Of a DNA stretch of 64,000 nt, positions 8,633 through 20,600 are shown piece after piece (position 1 is the stretch's first letter; each line of letters begins with the position of its first letter). The notes beneath the pieces are model-generated. The model searched no databases, had not been told where the DNA came from, and worked only from the letters and a program-made list of their open reading frames with translations. Both the position numbers and the translations under genes were made by a program. The DNA comes from Gnetum montanum (taxonomy: Eukaryota > Streptophyta > Gnetopsida > Gnetales > Gnetaceae). The stretch covers positions 236,972 to 300,971 of the forward strand of contig MNCI01004956.1 in assembly GCA_015680685.1 (NCBI GenBank), written 5' to 3'.

Positions 8633-11372
8633 AGAGAGGAGCATAAGGAGGACCTTTACAAGCTACAAGTAAATGACCAAGAGGCTAAGGTAGAGGCCAA
8701 ACAAGAGAACAAGAACTACAACATGTATAGCAAAAAGCCCAATCCTTCAACATTCATCAAGAAACTCCTACTACCAGACAATTGATCCAAGGAGAGGTGA
8801 AGGAACCACAAATACAAGGACAACACCTCACGTTGTTACAAGACTACCTCCAAGCTATCTAAGAGAAGTCCATCTTGACCATAGTGATTGTGGAGATGTC
8901 CTTTGGCCCATTTGTGGAGTTTACCCTAGAAGTGGTAAAGATACAACTCAAAGCATCACCATGATGGCTCATCCTATCTAATAGTGAAGAATGGTACCAT
9001 TGGAAAACTTATTGGTTTTGGCAAAATAAGGAAGAGGGCACTACAATCAACATCAAAGGAGTCTTAGTCTCATACTCAGTAAAGGCAATAGCTAAAGCTC
9101 TCAACATACCCGATGAAGGAGTGAAGGTAGCACATTTATCCACCAGATTAGATGTTGAAAACAAAAAATTATGGCTAAATGAGCATATGGAAAAGAAGAT
9201 AAGGAATATAATGAGTTAACTCTAGAGGAAATAATCTATTTCAAGATTACACCTACCACTTGTTCCCAACAAAAGGATTAAGCAAATTATCCACTTATGC
9301 AGCTAGAGAAAGTGCAATCCTGATGGGAAAATACAACACCAATCTTGCACAACTTTACTTCATGAAGATCCAAAGGCAATTTGAAGAAAATAAGGTAGGG
9401 AAGCCAACACTTCCATTTCATTGCCTTATTAGAAAGCTATGCAAATGTGCTAGAATCTTGGAATACACCAATGATACTTTCAGGAAGGCCCAGAATGCCT
9501 CATATGCTGAACTGCTCAAGCTAGCATCATCTAGGAAAGACCTAGATGAAGAACAAACTAGTGCTAGGGAAACCACATAAACTATAGAATAAAAATAGCA
9601 AGTGGGAGGACCTAGTAGCCAATAGCAAGAGCAACAACAAGTTTCACTACCATCATCATAAGACTATAAATCATCAATGAGTCATCTACAATAGATTGCA
9701 GAGACTATCAATTCGAGAACAAGGGAGGAAGCCAACCTCTATAGAGTTATAAATAGTTCCATATAATCCATAGTTTCTGCTACTCCTATGAGTGGATAGA
9801 TCTCACTATAGTCAGGAAGAGAGGTCCAATGGTCACAATATATCTCTAGGAATGCTGCATCATTCCAAGTGGTGCTAGAAATTGGAGAGGAAGCCATAGT
9901 TGTGGTAATGCAACACCAAGATGTAGCAAGAGCAGTTAAAGTGATCATTGACCATATCAAAGAGTTCTTCAACATACTTTTTGTGCCACCAAGAGATCTA
10001 ATTAGAGCCAGAGATGCTCAAATGCTAGTTGGAACCTTAATGACTCCTACTAACCATGAAAATGTGCTTGATTGACTACTGTAGTCTGGGCAAGTGATGA
10101 CAACACTTTTCAACATCCCAAGTGATGTCTCTATGGTACAGTCTAAACTCATTGCAACTAAGCGTAAGTTGGTCATGGAAGAGACCAAGGTAGAGCATGC
10201 AGAGAATGAAATCGTTATATTACAAAAAGAGCTCATAACCCTAAGAGCTGAATGTGGAGATCCCACGTAATTCATTACTCCTGATCAACTAGAGTAGTTA
10301 AAAATAGAACAAATGAACCACTTGATGGAGCAGAACAAACATATGATAATTGAAAAGGAGAAAGCAGTGTGGAATGCCTCAATAACTGAAACCCAAACAT
10401 ATGCACATGCTAAGGCATTCAACATAGCATATGAAAAAAAATAAGTAGCTTGCTACCAATAATATGTGGTTGACCACTGTGGAGAACACAAAAGAACATT
10501 CTTGAGAAAAGAATCCACCAGTTAAGAGAACAACTAGTAAGGATCAACAAATACACAAGTCACCTCGCATGAGAAAATAGAACCCTCTCAATGAAGGAGG
10601 TACATGATATCTATCAAAAATCAATCATTGAAATAAGCACATGGCAGAATAAGGCAAAGAAACATGAAAGGCTTAAAGAACACTTTTGTGATCAAGTGGG
10701 CAAGTATAAATAAATCAATGAAAAGGAGATCCAAATGGTTAAGGCCCAACTCAATTCTATATTAGTGTAGAATCCAGACTAGTAGCCCATCTTGGACAAT
10801 TACGCCATGTCCACTAGGTGGAAGTTAAAAATAAAGACTTGCAGATTGAAGATTTGAAAGAGTTCATGGGGTTAGATAACTTTTGTTACATTAACTTGGC
10901 TATGTTAATAGCAGGTAGGCCTAGAACTGAACTAGAATAGTAAGTAGTAGCCATGTACGCATTGTATTAGAAGGAGTTTGCATATCACAAAGATGCCTTA
11001 CAGAAACTTCAAGTAGTAAACTCAGAATTAGAAGTAGTAAAGGTTGGCTACTAGGGGCAAAAAGACATTGCAGCGAACCTGGCTAGAAGATTATCAGACT
11101 ATCATGAGCTACGAGCAAAGGCCAAAGCTTTTGAAGAAGAAAGGAGATAGTTTGTGGTATGGTATGTTAAAGCCAATAAGATGTTTTTGCAGTTGTCGTG
11201 TCCATGGGATGTACCAGCTCCATCAAACATTTCACAACAATCATGGATGGTACATGACCCAAGAACGGAAGAGAAAAAGCTTCAAGTGCTCCTAAACTAA
11301 TACAAATTCTAAAAGCCTAATGACAAAGGGAAGAAATGAATGGAGGAGCCACCGCCACCAGGAACTACCTAA
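8633..11372 (+). pseudogene. ORFX of element E: unknown about 900-codon retroelement protein
   Basis: The ATG at 8633 opens the same protein as in elements C and D (MIPKRGA, stop, GGP). One dominant frame can be followed, through several stops, to TAA at 11370-11372. Recognisable parts are an Arg/Gly/Lys-rich start; a helical central region near 9020-9560 with WYHWKTYWFWQNKEE, FPTKGLSKLSTYAARESAIL and FRKAQNASYAELLKLAS; a coiled-coil-prone region near 10100-11130; and a C-terminal block with FVVWYVKANKMF, QLSCPWDVPAPSNI and EEKKLQVLL. All of these align with element C. The layout of the central part (a FPT..Y motif followed by an 'I-L-M-G-K' helix) recalls the poorly characterised plant retrotransposon-associated proteins often annotated 'putative plant transposon protein'. 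I infer this only by pattern. No pol motif is present. Most stops replace Gln or Trp. Confidence 0.65.
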
Positions 11373-11565
11373 GCTACATCAAGCTTCACCAAATTTTATT
11401 TTTTATCAAATATTATCATGCCATGTACTATGTCAATTTTTGTAAAACACCACTACAACATTCAAGAGTCATGTATATAGTAGTCAGTGTCATGTAAATC
11501 TACCTCCTAGTTTTGTAAGAAACTCTACCCTCATTTTGTTTTAACTTAAGGAAGAGTTTTTAATC

Positions 11566-11578
11566 AGTCGTGGGGGTA
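11566..11578 (+). promoter_or_regulatory. Polypurine tract of element E
   Basis: AGTCGTGGGGGTA lies immediately before the LTR start TGATAAAG at 11579. The same motif precedes the 3' LTRs of B (GTCGTGGGGCTA, 42077-42087) and C (minus strand, 50088-50105), which supports its use as the plus-strand primer. Confidence 0.7.
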
Positions 11579-12457
11579 TGATAAAGTCAATATTTACCAG
11601 CTATGTTATCGAGCATCCAATATCAAAGCTACAATATCACATACCCGATATCAAAGCCCAAGCTACGACATCGAATATTCAATATTGTGCCACATGTGCC
11701 TACCTATAAATATGATGCTTAAGCGCATGACCTGAACAACAATTCAGTCCACCCTTATTGAAACTCCTTTAGTTCATTTTTGTGAACTTAGACTTACTGA
11801 TTAGAAGTGTGAATGTCCAAGGTGTAGCGTGAATTAGTGAACGACATCTTTATATGAGCATTTTGTACTTGGGCACAAGTGTGACTGGAAATAAAGATTG
11901 AGCTATTTCATACTATTGCAGCATTCTCCTAATTTACTGCTTTACTTAGCATAATGTTTATTGTTTACACTTAGAATAATTTTCTTACTATTTCTTAGTT
12001 AATGATTTACTTTTCCATGCACTCACCATTGCTATTGTTAAGCAAAATAAGTACTACTAATCTTGAGCACTTGAGTGTGACTACTTGGTAAGCGCTAGTA
12101 CACTTGGTATCCTAGTGGTAGTTGCACAAAGCCCAAGGTATGAAAGGAAGATTAGGACCAAATTTTGATTGCCATAAGCTAGAATAGTGTTTACTGTTTT
12201 CTTTAGACTTGGAACTATTTTCACACTTTACCATCATAGCTAGGAGATATGAACCACTAACAACAATATATGATACACTTCACTAAGAGTTAAACCATAC
12301 GCATAAATTATACTAGCTCCACATGGGAAGATAATGGTCATGAACTCAAACCAATTACTAACATAATCACATTGCCTTGTCCACGGATTACGATCAAGCT
12401 ATGTGTGAACACTTGTATCTTGTATGGTTGAGTTTTGGATTACTCCATTGCTCATCA
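11579..12457 (+). repeat. 3' LTR of element E
   Basis: It runs from TGATAAAG to CTCATCA, 879 bp. U3 (11579-11704) is rich in ATATC/GATATC words. A TATA box TATAAATA lies at 11705-11712, and an AATAAAGATTGAG polyadenylation-type motif lies near 11889. The U5 part includes the 'AAGCGCTAGTACACTTGG' block, which is shared in modified form by all LTRs in this window. The 5' LTR of E is outside the window. Confidence 0.85.
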
Positions 12458-12469
12458 ATCATCTTAATA

Positions 12470-12567
12470 TTAATATTAATACTTTAATTATAGTTTTTTC
12501 CTTCTAAAATATGCATGATTAATATTACTACTTTAATTATAGTTTTTTCCTTCTAAAATATGCATGA
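12470..12567. repeat. Short tandem duplication, about 55-bp unit
   Basis: A sequence around TACTTTAATTATAGTTTTTTCC..ATGCATGATT occurs twice in tandem, nearly perfectly. It lies between the element E LTR and the RING gene. It may be real or an assembly join. Confidence 0.7.
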
Positions 12568-13001
12568 TTTTGTAGCTATATCATTCCATCCATATTGTTC
12601 ATTAGTGATTATGAGCTTTTTAAACTAATAGAATATTTGGTTGGAGGCGCTTTCATCTCTTAAAAATGCGGACCATTCAAATTTAATCATCTCTTAGAAC
12701 CTTTCACCCTGGAATCCTTTGCAAACCTTAAAGGTGGGCTTACATGGACAAAATAAAAGAATTGGGAACTTTTGTCTTTCATTCATCATGCTCGTTTATG
12801 TACCCACAAAACCAGTTCAGCAGAAAGTTCGGCGTCCGCAAGTTTAACTTTCTTTAGAAAAATCATAATATTACGTGCTTACAAGTGTTTGTGTGGCGTG
12901 TCGATGATTTTGAAACCCACGCTGGGCCTGCGCTGAAGCGGTCCATGCCCGAGGATAACGGTGAAGAGAGCAAGGGTTGATGCTTCCTGTAAAAAAGTTT
13001 T

Positions 13002-13233
13002 TCGTGATTCTGGCAGTGAGTGGTCTGAACAGTGTAGAACATTTTTGCCAGAGAGGATAAGCCATGAAAGAGATTCTGGTAGTGAGCATTCTGAACGGCG
13101 TAGAACACCTTTGCCAGATAGGAGAAGATGCCAAGAAGAAAACCGTTCACGCGATTATGACAGAAATTATGGCCGCCGGTATGACCAAAACCATTCACGC
13201 GATTATGACAAAAATTATGGCCGCTACTATGAA
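13002..13233 (+). repeat. Intragenic coding repeats in exon 1
   Basis: Two repeat types lie in tandem. A roughly 63-bp unit encoding RDSGSE.SE..RT.LP(E/D)R occurs at about 13007-13057 and 13073-13123. A roughly 45-bp unit encoding SRDYD(R/K)NYGR.Y occurs at about 13146-13187 and 13197-13230. They expand the basic, Tyr/Asp/Arg-rich low-complexity N-terminus of the RING protein. Confidence 0.75.
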
Positions 13234-14499
13234 CATGAATTCCATTACGGTCATTCTCAGCACAGTCACGGTAGTTCCGGGCATTATCATGACAATAGAT
13301 CTAGAAGCGGATCGAATTCCACCGGAGATGAAGGGGCTAGGCATTCGCATCAATATTCAGCCGAAGCAGACAGAGATGCATCGACGAAGCGAACAAGAGA
13401 TCCCGAACAAGGCCAGCTTTCGCTGCGAAAGGTATCTAAAAGCAGTATTTCTGATGGATCAGAGCGAATTCTTGCTAATAAACAAGAGAAACCAAGGATT
13501 CAAAGTCCTGCAATGCTTGTTAGCAAACATGAGAAATCATTCATTGAAGGTAGCAGTAACGCAGGTGATAGGCAAGTAGTTCAGGGCATGCAAAGGCATA
13601 TGAAAAATTGGAATGAACCCACAGAGGTAGAACATAACATAGCTTAGCCACCGGCCGTAATGATTGAGAACTTAATGACAGGTTATAGCACAGAAGAGAA
13701 GAAATTGGATGGGCTTAAAACTGGTGAAATAAGGAGCTGCCTAATGAATATCAAGGACCTTGAGTATAGGAAGGTTCTTCCAGATTATGACATGTTTGGG
13801 CATTGTGGGTCTGCTCTTGTTGTATTCGCGGCAAATGAGGCTGGGTTCATAAATGCAGATACATTGCATCAACTCCTGCAGTTGGCTGGCAGAGGCAGGA
13901 AGGAGTGGCTTAAGCTGCGGCCAAGGTATTCTAGAAGGAATGGGGATGATCTTTCAAGGTGGATGACCACAGGTTTGGTGGATGATGAGGGCAAGAGGGT
14001 GATATATGGATACATGGTTGAGCCGTCGGATCTGCCGCGATTGAAACACAAGAAAATGTTCACTGTGCAAAGCTACAAGGACATGGTTTTGAATCCCTGG
14101 ATAAAAGGAGACAAGGTATGAAAGCTATTTTATTTTGATTTAATAATGGATGCACAACTAAACTTGTTGAAACAGTGGGTACGTCCCTTAAATAATAAAA
14201 ACTAAGAAGTAACCGACTTATTTGTAATTTTTTGGAACGTTGAGTTTGAAACATTGTTTGAACTCTTGATTTCAGCTACGTAGGTATTTGAAGTATTTGT
14301 AACCGTTTGTGTATTTTAAATTCGATAAGAAAAGTAGAGATCATTGTTTGAATAGGTACAGAAATGTGTTCATGTATTTTAATGCATTGCTTGAATGTCA
14401 AGTTTTCTAATCTACATCCCCCCCAGAATTTTATTGTATCATAGAGTAATAATGGTATTATGATATGTTCTTGGAAAATAATTTGATTTTGATAGCATT

Positions 14500-14757
14500 G
14501 ACTTATTCAATTTGTTTCATATAGTGCAAATATTCTTGTCTTTATTTTGTAATAACTAAAATTAAGTTTCTCATCAAATACTGAAACTGAAATTTTTACT
14601 TACATCCACTAAGATTCAATAATTTGATTTTGATAGTGTTGACTTATTCAATTTGTTTCATATGGTGCAAATATTCTTGTCTTTATTTTATAATAACTAA
14701 AATTAAGTTTTTCATCAAATACTGAAACTGAAATTTTTACTTGCATCCACTATAAGA
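14500..14757. repeat. Imperfect tandem duplication, about 119-bp unit
   Basis: The block starting AATAATTTGATTTTGATAG and ending TTACTT(A/G)CATCCACTA occurs twice in direct order with a few substitutions. The substitutions argue that this duplication is real rather than an assembly artefact. Confidence 0.8.
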
Positions 14758-14767
14758 CCCCTTGGAT

Positions 14768-14915
14768 CTATTGGACCAGTTTTAGAATTTCTTTTACGGA
14801 TTTTGTTTCAATTTATAACTCTTTTTTATAACTCAGTGCTGCCTATTAGAATTGAACCTGTGACCTCAGGTTACTAGGCCAAGACCTTTACCACTAGGCT
14901 AACACCTCATTGTTA
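14768..14915 (-). mobile_element. tRNA-derived SINE, copy 1
   Basis: On the minus strand a pol III A box, TTAGCCTAGTGGTAAAGG (about 14903-14886), is followed about 30 bp later by a B box, AGGTTCAATTC (14859-14849), the spacing of a tRNA-type promoter. The region downstream reads AATAGGCAGCACTGAG and ends near AAAACTGGTCCA. Copy 2 at 17565 shares the B box and this body. There is no complete cloverleaf with a sensible anticodon stem, so I call a SINE and not a tRNA gene. Confidence 0.55.
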
Positions 14916-17437
14916 AGGCCTATTTCAGAGAGTAGAACTTAGCCTAGGAGATTTTCTTGTTGATCATTTTTTCCTTTGTTGCTTACTTGGCCCCACACTT
15001 TTTGCCATTTGAACAGTGTTGACATTCTTTGCATTGTAACTGGCTGTGTATATAGGTATTATGGTTTTATCGTGGTCAATTCAATCTAATAGATTTAGAA
15101 ATAAATCATCTGTATCTAAATAGGTTTTTGATTATAAGCATTTTTCTTTCAATTTGCCATAATACACATTTATTCCATGTTAATCTTGTTTTTTATGGGG
15201 TTAGGGATTGGACCCTAAAACTAAAATGTATTATAAAAAAAATTTAGAGTAATTGTAAAGGACCACCAAAGATAGTGAAACTCTAGCAGAATATCCCAAC
15301 ATAAAATGAAAAGCTCAACAGTTTTTGGATGCCTTTTCAGGTTTCTATCCTTATAGCCAATCATGAAAAATCTGCCCTCTGAGATAAGAAGAGGATCAGA
15401 CTTTGCCCTCTTTCAGAAGCACCCTCTCTGGTTTTCTTCTTTCTAAAGGCTTCCAATAAACAAAAAAGCATAAGTAATAAAAAAAATGAAAATGGATACA
15501 TTGAGGGCTGCAGCTGAAGCATGAGTTGTTGAATATTATCATCACATTTAGTTGATGAAGGATGAACATTAGCTGGAGAATCTCTATGATAAACCACATT
15601 AGATTAAAATTTTTAAATGGCATAAAGAACAAGGGGACAAAAGCAAGTCCAAATGTGAAGCAAAAATCCTTGAAGTTGAAGAGTATGGGTTTATTGGATT
15701 GGTGAAACATTTATTTATGTGATATAATTTAAGAACTTTATTTACAGGTTTGCCAAGTAACTTTGTACAGGTATTTAAATAAGATAAAGAGCTGTAATGT
15801 TCTATTGTTTCAAATATTGCCAGTTTTGGGACATTGCAGAAACATGTGGCATTCATTTTCAATAACATTTTGATTGGAAAGATGGCAGGTCCTATCTTCT
15901 TGTCAGTTTATACTATATATTAATGAAAACCCATTCTTACCCTGCCAATTTGGACTCATTGATGGCGGGTAATTGTAGTATTTAAACAGGTGACCTTTGT
16001 AGTGATAGCTTTTCTAGTATCGTTATGGTTCAATTTATGCCCAATATTTTTGCAGTGCATTGTACTTGATAGTTTTACAAAGCTGTTTGTAAATGCAACA
16101 GAAAATTTGATTGTCTATTTCTATTTTTGGAGCATAAAATTCCTTGGCTGTACCAACCTTGTCTAGTAGCATGTAGCACTAGCCTTGAAAATTTTCAACG
16201 GTTGAATTAGATACATTCCAGGTATATGTCACAAATAGATAGATGGCTCTATGTTCAAAGGTAACAACCCGGTTTTTAAGAGCAAGATTTTAGGATGAGT
16301 GTTCCTTTTAACCTGAAATTCCTCTAATACATGTTGCTTTTGAATGTCTTCTAACCTACACTACTATTTAACTGTTAACTTAGAATCTAAAACAACACAC
16401 CATATGAGAGGATTAGTTGAATAAGTGTTTGGAAAGTTGGTTTTCAATATCCTATGCCATAAATCACTCTTATTTGTACCTCTTTTTTAATATAGAACCT
16501 TCATTCTAGCGCTGATCTCCTGGTTGATACAAAATCCCACTTGCAGTTACATGAGTATTCTAAGCCTAAATATTTATAGTTTTGAATTATGTCAACTACC
16601 TTGCCTCCTATGTTCAAGGACTAGGCAACCTTTTGTTCCCCACGTGTCATAATCTTAGTATTATTGACATTCACTTTTATTGCAAAGTACTGGTGGTATT
16701 TATCTAATATAATCAGCATATGTTGACATTTTTTTCTAGATTTAGATACTAAGGCAATATTATTAGCAAAAAGAAGGAGATCAACAGCACAATTCTGAAT
16801 TTGAATTAAATGATTAGGCCTCTATGATTTCTTTAGTATATGATTTATTTAAGGCCATGTATTTATGCTATCATGTCACTTGATATATTCTGTTTAATAA
16901 TTTTACATTAAACTTGTGACAAAAAAAATAGCAAGGTTAAATTAAATTATTAATTCCTTGGTCATCCTATATTCACAAAGTAAATTCCGAAAGTGTATTA
17001 GATAGTAAATTGCACTATTATTTTAATTAATGCATGTTTTGACTACTATCAAAGTAAAATCCATACAAAACCTGAAAGTAAAATAATTCATGTATTACTT
17101 ACAGATTCAAGCTTTTATTTTATGAGGTATTCCTTATGGGCCTTTCTGCTTATTCTTTTTTTAGCTGATTTCCTATTTTCATTGAAATGCTTTCATTAAA
17201 GGCTCCCAGTGTAGATCCACTTTTGAAAGCCATGGAATGGTTCAAAATCATATATGTTTAATGCTAATAAATCATGCACCTGTTCAATTTCAATAATTGT
17301 TTTGCATAATACTTATATGTCTCAGTGGCCTATTAAGATCCATCNCGTTTTGCATAATACTTATATGTCTCAGTGGCCTATTAAGATCCATCTTACATAC
17401 CTTAACCAACAAGTCACAAACAACTTATAATTGTCAG

Positions 17438-17531
17438 CATTGATGTTTTCTTAACTTTTAACATCTATTTATTTATTTTTACATAGCATTGATGTTTTCT
17501 TAACTTTTAACATCTATTTATTTATTTTTAG
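17438..17531. repeat. Perfect short tandem duplication
   Basis: AGCATTGATGTTTTCTTAAC and the following roughly 27 bp occur twice in tandem without mismatches. It lies 90 bp after an N-marked duplication, so an assembly origin is possible. Confidence 0.7.
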
Positions 17532-17564
17532 CTTTGATGTATAAACACTTGAGAAAACTATTAA

Positions 17565-17685
17565 GTCATGTGGATTGTTGGTTAAGGTTTATGATTTGCA
17601 TCATACAACTTACAGGTTTGATCCCAATGGGTACTGCTGAGATGTATTTTTAAGCTCTAGAATTTAATTAAAAACTGGTTCAGTT
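17565..17685 (+). mobile_element. tRNA-derived SINE, copy 2 (degraded)
   Basis: The A-box-like GGATTGTTGGTTAAGG is followed by a B box, AGGTTTGATCCC (17614-17625), then AATGGGTACTGCTGAG, and ends near AAAACTGGTTCA. The body and tail match SINE copy 1 in the same intron, in the opposite orientation. The A box is less certain than the B box. Confidence 0.45.
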
Positions 17686-20600
17686 TTATTATAATTTTGA
17701 AGATTCGCCCTAAGTCAATAACCTTCATTAAATTCCTCAATTTGAAGTTTTTTGAAAAATGTTTTTGCTTTAAAGATTTTTCCGTTTATTCTGTTTGGCT
17801 CTATTGGTTAAGAATCAGCTTAACATTGTCCGGTTAACAAACAATTCCAAAAGCTATGACGATCAGGTTGTAGCCCAACGCATATCTACCAAGGATCTTT
17901 ACTCTTGGTCAACATTGTCCCCTGGATGCTGCCTACGGCACTGATCAAATTGCATGCTTCCCTTGAGCTTTGCTGAAACTTACAGACACAACAAAGATGC
18001 TAATCAACAATCCCAAAAACAAAGACGGTTAGGTATATTGACCTGGCATGTATTTACTTAGGATGTTTATTCATGGTCAACAGTTTAGTGGTCCTTTTGT
18101 TAGCCTGTTTCACCAAAATTATTTGATTTATTTTCATGTCTAGAAAGATCACAACTCTCAAACATTAAAGATGTGCAATCTCATAAGATTAAATCATTCC
18201 CCTCATAAATTGGTTCAGGTAAATCCAAAGTTGGAGTGTACATCTTTTATGGTGTCAGCCTCATTTCCTTTTTTCTTCAACTTGTGGAGATTCATGGTGC
18301 AGAAATTCAATGCCCTGCATTCAAGATTTATGCGTCTCTCACACATTGCAAGTTTATAATAACTGGAATTTTAGCACAACCAGTTTGCTGTGCATTTATT
18401 GATGCTAACTTCTGCAAATGAATTTAGATAATTTGGAAACAAAAATTGTCCATGCATATCTACATTTTTAGGAACATCATCACTTAACAATTTCAGAATT
18501 GTTAGGGACACTGGCATTTCCAGATAAATGTGGTAAAGACCTAGTTCTATCATTTGTATTGCTTGAACAACTACTCAGTCACATCAACTTCTTTTCAAAA
18601 CTGTAATATAATGAATTTGCAACTTTGATAGATGGAATATAAAACTAAAAAATTGGGTGGCTTTATTTTTGCATATTTATCCTTACCATCATCATCATCA
18701 TTCTAGCTTTTTCCTAACAATATGGGCTTGCCAACATGTTTTTGCTTCTATTAAGCACTAAATCATTATCCATTTGCAATTTTATCCTATACTCTTTAAC
18801 GGTTCATTCCCATGTCTTTTTTTTATCATTCTTTGGTTGTGTTTCCTGGAACGCATTTTTATCGTTAACATGCTCCTTAAGTTGAAAAGAGTAACTAAAA
18901 GTCTGCATGTTTTATTTTATTGGTTATGGCTTGACTTATAATGGCCATATATGAGACGGTAAAGGTAACACAGAATATATCCAGATTCCCTTAATACAAA
19001 AATGAAAGATAGAAAGACAACAGTAGAAGTGTTTTATAATGAAAATTTAGGATTCAAACAGAACTTTAAGAAAAATGACATGTTTGAATGTGAAAGAAAG
19101 TGCACTTTACAATCCCTTGTGGTTGGTATGATCGGTGTTGATTTGTTTTTTTTTTCAAGTTTTGATAGTTTGAAAATTGATACTGTATAATCTGAAGTTA
19201 TTTTCAATATATTTTCTTTTTGTATGGTAGGAAAATGAAGTTATTAGCAAAAGGCTAGATACACTTAAAGAAAGGGCAGAATTGAAATCAAAAGATGTAG
19301 AAGCTGAAGTCCATTAATTTGCACGAATATCTGAAGAACTTGAAAAGAAAAAGGGGGAGATTGAACATATCAAGGCAGTTGAAGAGGAAGCAGAAAGATT
19401 ACATCAACTAAAGGTGCTTTAAAATTTATGGCTCTGTTATCATGTTAAAATTAAATAAATATATTATTCATTGATAATAAATTTGTTTCGTTGAACTAGC
19501 TAAAGTTAAAAGCCTAAACTTCTAGTTACTCTCAGATGGAAGAAAAGAGAATAAAATTTGAAGCGCAAAAGAATCATATACTAAAACAGTCACTACATGT
19601 AGAGTCAGTTATGAAAGATCTGATTTCCTCTGCCACAGCAAGATACGAGCAAGAGTTAAAAAAATATGACTTGGAAGTTGTGCGACTGGATGAAGAAGAA
19701 AAGAAAGAGAAGAAAGAGCAAGAGTAAACATACATACAGAAATTTGCTTATTTGACAATTGCATAATCTACTTTTGTAAAATCTTTTTTTCGGGCTTTAT
19801 ACATTGCAAGTTGATAGGCTAATAACTGCTGTTATTTGATTATTTTGTGCATGCTTATCCTATTAGGCTAAGGGTGGTTGAGTTTAAGAAGAAGAATGCA
19901 ATGAGGAAGCTCAGGCTTGAAAGTGATCTTTCATCTAAAATGATGAAGAAACAAGCTCAGCTGGAGGAAAGGTTGAATAAAGAGCTTCTGGACCTGCAAG
20001 CTAAACACCACAAGGAAATGCTAGAGGTCAGGTGTCAAAGTTTTCTTCATAATGAAACTTGAGAATTGTATATTGGATGTAACTGTTATAATGTATTGTA
20101 TGTACAATGTTTTTATTTTTACATAGTTAAAAGATGAATTGCAAAAAGAAAAGCAAGAAATGTTACAAAAGAATCTCATCGAACAACAAAACCTTCAGAA
20201 AGACATTCAGAGTGCAAAGGCTGCAGCAGAGAGAGCAGAAAATGCCACCGAAGCAAACACTGAGGTGCATTGCGATTTTATTGAAACTTGTATCTTTCCC
20301 TTGTATGTCTTCGGAGGTGTCAATTCAGATGGATTTCTTTGACATTCCAGGGTGCTTCTTGCATACAATGCCCCAAGGAATTCAGTTCTAAGCTTGCGGG
20401 CATATGAATGTCTGCACAAACTGTGCCGAAAAATATTGGAGACGAAACAAGATTTGTTCTGTATGCAGAAAGAAGCAGTAAGAGAAATTTGTTCCTGTTC
20501 CTCACAAAATTTTTTTGTTAAATGAGAAATATGACACGAACTTTTTTTATGCACTACTCTTTATGTTTTGACATCTTGATTCATCTAATTTTATGCTCTA

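Larger units (their letters stand above)
14116..19230 (+). other. Intron 1 of the RING gene (5.1 kb)
   Basis: Flanked by the donor AAG|GTATGA at 14115/14116 and the acceptor TATGGTAG at 19230, both in phase 0. AT-rich. It contains an imperfect tandem duplication (14500-14757), two SINE copies (about 14768-14915 minus, about 17565-17685 plus), an N at 17345 between duplicated 45-bp flanks, and a perfect duplication at about 17438-17531. I found no further exon in it, but a short one could be missed. Confidence 0.6.
12937..20481 (+). pseudogene. Coiled-coil RING-finger protein gene, decayed (6 exon pieces)
   Basis: Proposed exons are 12937-14115, 19231-19413, 19536-19723, 19867-20026, 20127-20264 and 20351-20481. 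All junctions are GT..AG and the phases fit. Exon 1 encodes tandem RDSGSE..SER.RTPLPDR and RDYDRNYG repeats, then a compact region (13660-14115) with FGHCGSALVVFAANEAGF and GYMVEPSDLPRLKHKKMF whose family I do not recognise. Exons 2-5 are a highly charged coiled coil. Exon 6 encodes a RING: CIQC (20360-20371), CGHMNVCTNC and CSVCRKKQ then TAA, so all eight metal ligands are visible. Breaks are TAG at 13645-13647, TAA at 19315-19317, and a 1-nt frameshift between KL and CGH in the RING. The only upstream ATG (12944) is in another frame. By RING homology the parent was probably an E3 ubiquitin ligase. A pseudogene is likeliest; recoding or sequence error is possible. Confidence 0.7.

Noticed and set aside
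12863-13198. Minus-strand ORFs and the +2 ORF 13064-13579 over exon 1 of the RING gene
   Set aside because: They overlap the repeat-rich, splice-consistent coding frame and show only its complement or shifted reading.
14838-14910. tRNA gene
   Set aside because: A and B boxes are present, but the arms do not form a full cloverleaf and the body continues with a sequence shared by a second copy at 17565; a SINE explains it better.
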